Source of the DNA: Reyranella sp.
GTDB taxonomy: Bacteria > Pseudomonadota > Alphaproteobacteria > Reyranellales > Reyranellaceae
Reading direction: 5' to 3'
DNA length: 49,358 nt
NCBI GenBank assembly: GCA_030684475.1
Contig: JAUXWB010000529.1
Coordinates: 1-49,358, forward strand
The translations under genes and the position numbers were made by a program. The notes beneath the pieces were generated by a model. It did no database searches. It was not told the DNA's origin and saw only the letters and a list, made by a program, of their open reading frames with translations. Positions 44,347 to 49,358 of this stretch are shown here, in pieces (positions within the stretch are counted from its first letter, which is position 1; each line of letters starts with the position of its first letter).

Positions 44347-45540
44347 ATGGCGGGTCCGTTGGCCGGCGTCAGGATTCTCGATTGCACGACGGTGGTGCTG
44401 GGGCCGTGGGCTGCGCAGCAGCTGGGCGACCTCGGTGCCGACGTGATCAAGATCGAGCCGCCCGAGGGCGACACGACGCGGCAACTCGGGCCGGCGCGCA
44501 ATGCCGGCATGGCCGCCTTCTATCTCGGCTGTAACCGCTCCAAGCGTTCGATCGTGCTCGACCTCAAGCAGGACTCCGGCCGCAACGCGCTGTTCAAGCT
44601 GGCCGAGACCGCCGACGTGCTGATGCACAACTACCGACCCGATCCCGCCAAGCGGTTGGGCGTGGAGTACGAAGCCTTCGAGAAGATCAACCCGCGGCTG
44701 GTCTACCTCGCCACCTATGGCTACCGCGCCGCCGGGCCGATGGGACCGAAAGCCGCCTACGACGACATCATCCAGGCAGGTTCCGGCCTCGCCGCGCTGC
44801 AGAGCGTGGTGGCCGGCCAGCCGCGCTTCCTGCCCACCATCGTGGCCGACAAGACGAGTTCCAACGGCGTCGTCTCGGCTTTGCTCGCGGCTCTTTATGC
44901 GCGGGAGAAAACCGGCCTCGGCCAGGCGGTCGAGGTGCCGATGTTCGAGACCCTCGTCTCGTTCGTGATGGTCGAGCATCTCTACGGCGAGACCTTCCGG
45001 CCGGCGCTGGAGACGGCGGGTTACAAGCGCGTGCTCAACAAGGAGCGCCGGCCCTATCCGTCGAAGGACGGCTATTTCGCGCTGCTGCCCTACACCGACG
45101 GGCACTGGAAGGAATTCTGCGGCCTGATCGGCCGGCCCGAGCTCGCCGCCGATCCGCGTTTCACCTCGCTCGCCAACCGCCTCAAGAACGTCGAGCACTA
45201 CTATTCGACCCTGGCCGAGATCTGCGCCACGCGGACCAACGCCGAATGGGTGGCGCTGCTCGGCAAGTCCAACGTGCCGCACGGCCCGGTCAACACGCTC
45301 GACGACCTGTTCGTCGATCCGCAGCTCGAGGCCACCGGCTTCTGGAGGGAAGTTGATCATCCGACCGAAGGCCGCCTGCGCATGCCCGACATCCCGCCGC
45401 GCTTCAGCAAGACCAAGCCCGAGGTCACGCGCCTGCAGCCGCGGCTGGGCGAGCACAGTGTCGAGGTTCTGCGCGAGGCTGGATTCACCGCTGGCGAGAT
45501 CGACGCCATGCTGAAGACCGGCGCGACCAAGACGGCTTAG
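44347..45540 (+). CDS. CaiB/BaiF family (class III) CoA-transferase
   Basis: 397 aa. Family opening GVRILDCTTVVLGPWAAQQLGDLGADVIKIE; catalytic Asp expected in AAYDDIIQAGSG; C-terminal PRLGEHSVEVLREAGF is also typical. GGGAGGAAGCAGCG precedes the ATG. A TctC-type receptor gene follows, a pairing common in this kind of organism and suggesting import and CoA-activation of one acid. Its last codons recur as a degenerate copy just downstream (45597-45656). Substrate unknown. Confidence 0.92.
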   Translation: MAGPLAGVRILDCTTVVLGPWAAQQLGDLGADVIKIEPPEGDTTRQLGPARNAGMAAFYLGCNRSKRSIVLDLKQDSGRNALFKLAETADVLMHNYRPDPAKRLGVEYEAFEKINPRLVYLATYGYRAAGPMGPKAAYDDIIQAGSGLAALQSVVAGQPRFLPTIVADKTSSNGVVSALLAALYAREKTGLGQAVEVPMFETLVSFVMVEHLYGETFRPALETAGYKRVLNKERRPYPSKDGYFALLPYTDGHWKEFCGLIGRPELAADPRFTSLANRLKNVEHYYSTLAEICATRTNAEWVALLGKSNVPHGPVNTLDDLFVDPQLEATGFWREVDHPTEGRLRMPDIPPRFSKTKPEVTRLQPRLGEHSVEVLREAGFTAGEIDAMLKTGATKTA

Positions 45541-45569
45541 ATCGTCGGGCGCTCTTCGAGCCGCAAGAG

Positions 45570-45656
45570 CGATTGCCACGCCACCGCCTTGAAGCCGCCT
45601 TTACGTCCGCCAAAATCGCAGCCATGCTGCAGACTGGCGCGACAAAGACGGCATAG
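45570..45656 (+). pseudogene. Degenerate 3' end of a second CoA-transferase gene
   Basis: In frame it ends AAMLQTGATKTA-stop, against DAMLKTGATKTA-stop of the intact gene ending at 45540. Aligned without gaps, 51 of 68 bases of 45597-45664 match 45481-45548, including bases after the stop. No start or catalytic part. It lies immediately before the ribosome site of the TctC gene. Confidence 0.75.
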
Positions 45657-45696
45657 ACCGTCGCAGTAAACCCGTCGCGCCGCAGGGAGGAAGAGA

Positions 45697-46689
45697 ATGA
45701 CCGTTCGTCCGTCGCGGCGTGAGGTGCTGCGTTTTGGTTCCATTGCCGCCGCCGCCGCGGCTCTACCGGCTACCGCCATCGCCCAGGCACCCTGGCCGAG
45801 CAAGCCCATCCGCATCATCGTCGGCTATCCGGCCGGCGGCCTCACCGACACCTTCGCCCGCGCCTACGGTGATTTCATCTCGCAGAAGACCGGCCAGCCA
45901 GTCTCGGTCGAGAACAAGGCCGGCGCCAGCGGCGCCATCGCCGCCGAGCAGGTGAAGAACGCGGCGCCCGACGGCTACACGCTGATGTGGACGATCTCGA
46001 CCACGATGATCATGAACAAGGTGCTGTTCAAGAAACTGCCCTACGACCCCGACAAGGACTTCGCCCTGATCTCGTGGATGGATGCGGGCCACTTGCCGTT
46101 CATCGTCAACAAGAACGTGCCGGCGAAGAATCTCGCGGAATTTGCGGCCTACGCCCGCAACAACAAGGTCAGCGTCGGTACCTACGGCGCCGGATCGTAC
46201 AGCCACGTCGCCGTCGAGGCGCTGAACCGTCACTACGGGCTGAAAATGGAGGCCGTTCACTACCGCGGTGAGGCGCCGATGTGGACCGACGTGATGTCGG
46301 GCGCCATCCAGGCCGGCAGCGGCAGCTTTGCCGCGGCGTCCAGCGTACTGCAGACCGGCAACGGCCGCGCGATTGCCGTGCCGACCAAGGATCGGATGAA
46401 GAAGCTGCCCGACGTCGGCACCTTCTACGAGCAGGGCGTGACCGACATCGCCTTCCAGGTCCAGGGCTTCATCTGCCTGGTCGGCCCCGCCGGCATGCCC
46501 AAGGAGATCGTGAAGAAACTCTCCGACATGATGGTCGAAGCCGGCAAGAGCGAACGCATCCAGAAGATCCTCGATACTTTCGGCATCGACCGCGCGGCCC
46601 AGGACCAGGCCTTCTTCGAGAAATTCATGGCCGAGCAGGGTCCGGTCTGGATCGACCTGGTGAAGGGGCTGAACCTCGAGCCGCAATAG
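45697..46689 (+). CDS. TctC/Bug-family periplasmic substrate-binding protein
   Basis: Carboxylate-binding receptor. 330 aa. Twin-arginine-type signal (SRREVLRFGSIAAAAAA, cleavage near AIAQA), then APWPSKPIRIIVGYPAGGLTDTFAR and ENKAGASGAIAAEQVKN, the family opening. GGGAGGAAGAG precedes the ATG. Downstream of the CoA-transferase and of its duplicated tail, so probably a transport-activation pair. No TctA/TctB genes are near. Confidence 0.92.
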   Translation: MTVRPSRREVLRFGSIAAAAAALPATAIAQAPWPSKPIRIIVGYPAGGLTDTFARAYGDFISQKTGQPVSVENKAGASGAIAAEQVKNAAPDGYTLMWTISTTMIMNKVLFKKLPYDPDKDFALISWMDAGHLPFIVNKNVPAKNLAEFAAYARNNKVSVGTYGAGSYSHVAVEALNRHYGLKMEAVHYRGEAPMWTDVMSGAIQAGSGSFAAASSVLQTGNGRAIAVPTKDRMKKLPDVGTFYEQGVTDIAFQVQGFICLVGPAGMPKEIVKKLSDMMVEAGKSERIQKILDTFGIDRAAQDQAFFEKFMAEQGPVWIDLVKGLNLEPQ

Positions 46690-46731
46690 GGTCCCGCCTG
46701 TGCCGCAATATCTCCATGGTAGCATAGCAGG

Positions 46732-46760
46732 ATGAAATACTACTTGTACGAGTATTTCAT
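46732..46760 (+). promoter_or_regulatory. 10-bp inverted repeat just before the ribosome site
   Basis: Perfect arms ATGAAATACT (46732-46741) and AGTATTTCAT (46751-46760) with a 9-nt loop, in an A+T-rich patch. The Shine-Dalgarno GGAGG starts three bases later. It may be a repressor operator or an RNA hairpin next to the ribosome site. Confidence 0.5.
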
Positions 46761-46772
46761 TCGGAGGTGCTC

Positions 46773-47477
46773 ATGGCCTTGGACGTGTATGTCGGACCGC
46801 TAACCCTCTACTACGCGGGCCAATGGGAAAATCACGCGCAAATGTCGGCTTGGCAGCAGGGTGCGGTCCATCACACGATTCGTCTCAACGAGCCCAAGAA
46901 CAAGAGGAAGGATCCGGAGCGAATCCGGGCGGCCATCGTCGAGTGGCGCGGCCAGTTGAGTGACGGACTAGGCCCGAACATCATGCGTCCTCTGGATTGG
47001 GACGAGCACAGCGAGGACTATGCCACCGTGCGCCCCAATTGGGACGGCTTCGGCTCCCTGGTACTATGGGCCGCTTATGACGACCACAAGGACCTGCAGC
47101 CACCGGCGCACTTCGTCGAACTCTCGGGCGATCCCGCCTATGAGCGGGCCACAGCGCAGGACGCAGAGTCGCTCTACCCACACCTCATCCGGGACATCGA
47201 GTTCTGGCTGCCAAGTCCCTTCGATTTCACCTTCAAGGCCGAAGGGCCCAATGGCGATGTCGTTTCCTTCGGTTCTACTGTGACACTGCTGCGCCACCTT
47301 CGGGATCTGAACAACAGGACCTGGAAGGCTGATCTCGCCATGATCGAAGCTTGGGGCGTTACCGCGCCAAAGCCCGATGGCCCCCTCGAAGAGGCGGCCA
47401 AATATGGCTTTTCCGACCTGTTTACGCTGGCCGAAATTGCCTGCCTGAGAGGCATGCCGATGAAACTCGACTACTGA
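46773..47477 (+). CDS. Uncharacterised MALDVYVGPL-family protein (copy 1)
   Basis: 234 aa, no signal or membrane segment. I know no function. It shares with the next gene the start MALDVYVGPL, KDPERI near residue 47, the PLDWDE segment, LVLWAAYDDH, IEFWLPSPFDFTF, LRDLNNRTWKA and the end MPMKLDY. Trp- and acid-rich, predicted cytoplasmic. ATG at 46773 has a perfect GGAGG. The upstream patch and coding sequence are less G+C rich than neighbours, so recent transfer is possible. A toxin-immunity or adaptor role would fit tandem duplication but is a guess. Confidence 0.8.
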   Translation: MALDVYVGPLTLYYAGQWENHAQMSAWQQGAVHHTIRLNEPKNKRKDPERIRAAIVEWRGQLSDGLGPNIMRPLDWDEHSEDYATVRPNWDGFGSLVLWAAYDDHKDLQPPAHFVELSGDPAYERATAQDAESLYPHLIRDIEFWLPSPFDFTFKAEGPNGDVVSFGSTVTLLRHLRDLNNRTWKADLAMIEAWGVTAPKPDGPLEEAAKYGFSDLFTLAEIACLRGMPMKLDY

Positions 47478-47607
47478 TGCCGCCTGTGCGTTTTGCGCAT
47501 TTAGGTATTTGCATTCGAGTCTTCTCGCGAGATGAGGCTTCCTGTATATCAACTGAAAGTGGTATCGGCGCCAACGCGCCTCATCAATGAATTAAGGACC
47601 CTCTTTC

Positions 47608-48282
47608 ATGGCTCTCGACGTCTATGTCGGGCCGCTCGCTCATTACTACGCTGGCGCGGGTTATCGGATCGCGTTGGCTGACGCAGCGGCGGATCACCTA
47701 AAGCCAAAGGATCCCGAACGCATCCACGCAACCATCCTGACTTGGCGCCGGGCCTTGAGCGACTTTCTCGGCGACAACATTCCTGCCCCGCTCGACTGGG
47801 ACGAAACACCCGCGGCGCCGCGCTTCACGGGCCGGCCGGGCTGGGACGGCTGGGCCGCGCTGGTGCTGTGGGCGGCCTATGCCGAGCATCCTTTGCTGCG
47901 GCGCCCCGACACCTTGTCCGATGAGTGGGAGAACGACGCGGCCCTCGCGCGCAGCAACGCCGAGGGCTTCCGCTCGCGCTACTCCCATCTCGTGCGCCAT
48001 GTCGAACTGTGGCTGCCCAGCCCGTTCCCGTTCACGTTCGACGGCAAGGATGTCGACGGGCACCGGGTCGTCCTCGGTTCGGCGCCGACGTTGCAGCGCC
48101 AGCTCGCCGATCTCAACGGCGCGACCTGGAAAGCCGGGGATGACGTGGTTGCAGGTTGGGGTCGAAGGCCGCCGTCCGATGGCGCGTCGCTAGAACTGCG
48201 TGCCCGCTACGGCTTCGCCGCGATGGTGAAAGCTGTCCAGCAGGCGATCGATCACCGCCTGCCGATGAAACTGGACTACTGA
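47608..48282 (+). CDS. Uncharacterised MALDVYVGPL-family protein (copy 2)
   Basis: 224 aa paralogue of the previous gene with the same landmarks in order: MALDVYVGPL, KDPERI, PLDWDE, LVLWAAYAEH, VELWLPSPFPFTF, LADLNGATWKA and LPMKLDY. It has lost about ten residues near position 20-35 relative to copy 1. AAGGA lies 11 bases before the ATG. The 130-bp gap between the copies contains GATGAGGC / GCCTCATC inverted repeats 39 bp apart (47531-47585). More G+C rich than copy 1, so the two may have separate histories. Confidence 0.8.
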   Translation: MALDVYVGPLAHYYAGAGYRIALADAAADHLKPKDPERIHATILTWRRALSDFLGDNIPAPLDWDETPAAPRFTGRPGWDGWAALVLWAAYAEHPLLRRPDTLSDEWENDAALARSNAEGFRSRYSHLVRHVELWLPSPFPFTFDGKDVDGHRVVLGSAPTLQRQLADLNGATWKAGDDVVAGWGRRPPSDGASLELRARYGFAAMVKAVQQAIDHRLPMKLDY

Positions 48283-48288
48283 CGCGAA

Positions 48289-48320
48289 ACCGCCCGCAAC
48301 GCGGGCGCGTTGCGGGCGGT
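48289..48320. terminator. Strong bidirectional hairpin
   Basis: Perfect 14-bp arms ACCGCCCGCAACGC / GCGTTGCGGGCGGT with a GGGC loop, between convergent genes. There is no T-tract, so termination is inferred from position and stem strength. Confidence 0.6.
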
Positions 48321-48345
48321 CGCCCCTCCGATCAGGGAGGAGGGA

Positions 48346-48765
48346 TCAGGCCGTGGGCGACGCGGCCGGCGGCGCGGGCGGACGGCCCTGGCGGTCGTTC
48401 ATGAACTGGTCGAACTCGGCGCGGTCCTTGGCGGCCCGCAGCTTGTCGAGATAGTCCCGGAACTCGCGCTGATCTTCCTCGAGCTTGCGCAGGGTCTCCT
48501 CGCGGTATTCGTCGAAGGCGACGTTGCCGCTCGAGGCGTCGCGGCCCCAGCGATGACGGCGCTTCCAGTCGCGGAACTCGGCGCGAGCGGAGCTGCCGTC
48601 CGGCGTGTTCCAGTGGCCATAGCGCTTCGAACAAAACATGCGTCCACTCCATTTCAGATAAACCAGAAGGGCGATGCCGACCGGCCAGAACAGGATGAAG
48701 CTGAGCACCATCAGGGCGATCCACGCCGGCCTGCCGATGTCGTCTATTTTCGAGATCAGGCCCAT
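48346..48765 (-). CDS. DUF2852 membrane protein
   Basis: 139 aa, the alphaproteobacterial DUF2852 family of unknown function. One or two hydrophobic segments at ~14-38 (AWIALMVLSFILFWPVGIALLVYL), then the conserved WSGRMF, NxAFDEYREETLRKLEEDQREFRDYL and KAEFDQFM-type helical tail and a Pro/Ala-rich end. GGGGGG precedes the ATG. Its upstream region carries a perfect palindrome likely bound by a TetR-type repressor, perhaps the next gene. Confidence 0.85.
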   Translation of the reverse strand: MGLISKIDDIGRPAWIALMVLSFILFWPVGIALLVYLKWSGRMFCSKRYGHWNTPDGSSARAEFRDWKRRHRWGRDASSGNVAFDEYREETLRKLEEDQREFRDYLDKLRAAKDRAEFDQFMNDRQGRPPAPPAASPTA

Positions 48766-48795
48766 GTGGAGCCCCCCTTTTTGCTGCTGTTAACG

Positions 48796-48820
48796 ATGTA
48801 AATGTTAACGACATTTACAT
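48796..48820. promoter_or_regulatory. Putative TetR-type operator
   Basis: Perfect 10-bp inverted repeat ATGTAAATGT-TAACG-ACATTTACAT, 31 bp before the DUF2852 start. GTTAACGA is also repeated at 48789 and 48804. Arms ending in TTTACAT/ATGTAAA are typical of TetR/AcrR-type operators. Confidence 0.5.
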
Positions 48821-48863
48821 TGGGTATTCAGGCCCCGAGAGTCAAGGGCCGGCCCGGCGGTAA

Positions 48864-49358
48864 TCAGGCCTTTTGTGGGAAACCCAGCCCTTGGAGATAG
48901 ATGAGGACCTCCGATTCGAGCAGTTCCTCGGCGGTCATGGGCAGCGGCCGGCGGCCGGCATCGCCGCGTCCGAACAGCGAGGCGATGCCATGCGACATCG
49001 ACCAGATGTGCAGGCTCATCATCAGGGCGGGCGGCCGCTTGCCGGCCGGCAGCAGGGTGACCAGCACGTCGGCCGCCGACCGCAGCACGCCGAAGGCGCG
49101 GTCGGAAGCGGCACGCAGGTCGGGGCTGAGATCGGGCGGCAGGCCTGATTCGAACATGGCGGCGTAGTAGGCGGGCTCGGCGCGGGCGAAGGCGAGGTAG
49201 GCCTTGCCGACATTGTTGAACGCCGTCATCAGGTCGGGCTTGCCGCCGTTCCAGCCGGTGGTGAGCATCGCCTCGAAGCGCTGGAAGCCCTCGCGCGCCA
49301 CGTCGGCCAGCAGCGCCTCGCGGTCGCGGAAGTGGCGGTAGGGTGCGGCCGGACTGAC
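48864..49358 (-). CDS. TetR-family regulator, partial
   Basis: C-terminal ~164 residues; the 5' end lies beyond the window. At the window edge the recognition helix reads VSPAAPYRHFRDREALLADVA, a standard TetR signature. The effector domain includes WSMSHGIASLFG, matching the WHG-type C-terminal domain. It ends 44 bp before a perfect palindrome upstream of DUF2852, so it may regulate that gene. Ligand unknown. Confidence 0.88.
   Translation of the reverse strand, partial: VSPAAPYRHFRDREALLADVAREGFQRFEAMLTTGWNGGKPDLMTAFNNVGKAYLAFARAEPAYYAAMFESGLPPDLSPDLRAASDRAFGVLRSAADVLVTLLPAGKRPPALMMSLHIWSMSHGIASLFGRGDAGRRPLPMTAEELLESEVLIYLQGLGFPQKA

Overview
The window is about 49.4 kb of dense, high-G+C bacterial chromosome (roughly two thirds G+C by eye). 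Gene content points to an alphaproteobacterium: betaine-lipid genes btaAB, a PlcP-like phospholipase C paired with a glycosyltransferase, a DUF2852 protein, the leuA type, several class III cyclases, and many CaiB/BaiF CoA-transferases and TctC-type receptors. The mix resembles Rhodospirillales or Hyphomicrobiales soil bacteria such as Reyranella; that placement is an inference. No phage, conjugative element, CRISPR array, rRNA or tRNA was found.

Layout. 1-5.4 kb: 3' end of prfC, a CoA-transferase, a membrane adenylate cyclase coupled to RidA, a second RidA, and an FAD-linked D-lactate dehydrogenase. 5.5-13.2 kb: acyl-CoA metabolism (thiolase, SDR, a second cyclase, an alpha/beta hydrolase, two PaaG-like hydratase/isomerases, an SMP-30 lactonase) with a small flavodoxin. 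13.2-16.5 kb: malonyl-CoA decarboxylase, a GAF histidine kinase and a Crp/Fnr regulator. 16.6-20 kb: a TctC/IclR pair flanked by a duplicated alkA tail, then the ogt-alkA repair operon. 20-22 kb: btaAB. 22.3-30.3 kb: a 3-oxoadipyl-CoA-type thiolase, the purD-MBL-queA-tgt-pncA run, and xseA. 30.3-33.1 kb: a DUF559 gene bracketed by REP-like palindromes, an RraA-like protein, a VOC protein, an Mpo1-like membrane protein and a long inverted repeat. 33.1-38.7 kb: an envelope/lipid cluster (anchored aminotransferase, psd, glycosyltransferase, plcP-like gene, lipid kinase). 38.7-45.5 kb: a candidate small RNA, lytic transglycosylase, pmbA, leuA with a leucine-rich leader peptide, and a CoA-transferase. 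45.6-49.4 kb: a pseudogene tail, a second TctC, two tandem copies of an unrecognised family, DUF2852, and a TetR fragment.

How genes work together. The most coherent theme is phosphate-responsive membrane-lipid remodelling. PlcP would strip head groups from phospholipids to leave diacylglycerol, which BtaA/BtaB can turn into the betaine lipid DGTS, the glycosyltransferase into glycolipid, and the lipid kinase back into phosphatidic acid. PHO-box-like sequences lie upstream of both btaA and the plcP-like gene. A second theme is acyl-CoA catabolism with cyclic-nucleotide synthesis built into its operons. Signs of small-scale rearrangement include the alkA tail duplication, the CoA-transferase tail duplication and the DUF559/palindrome unit.
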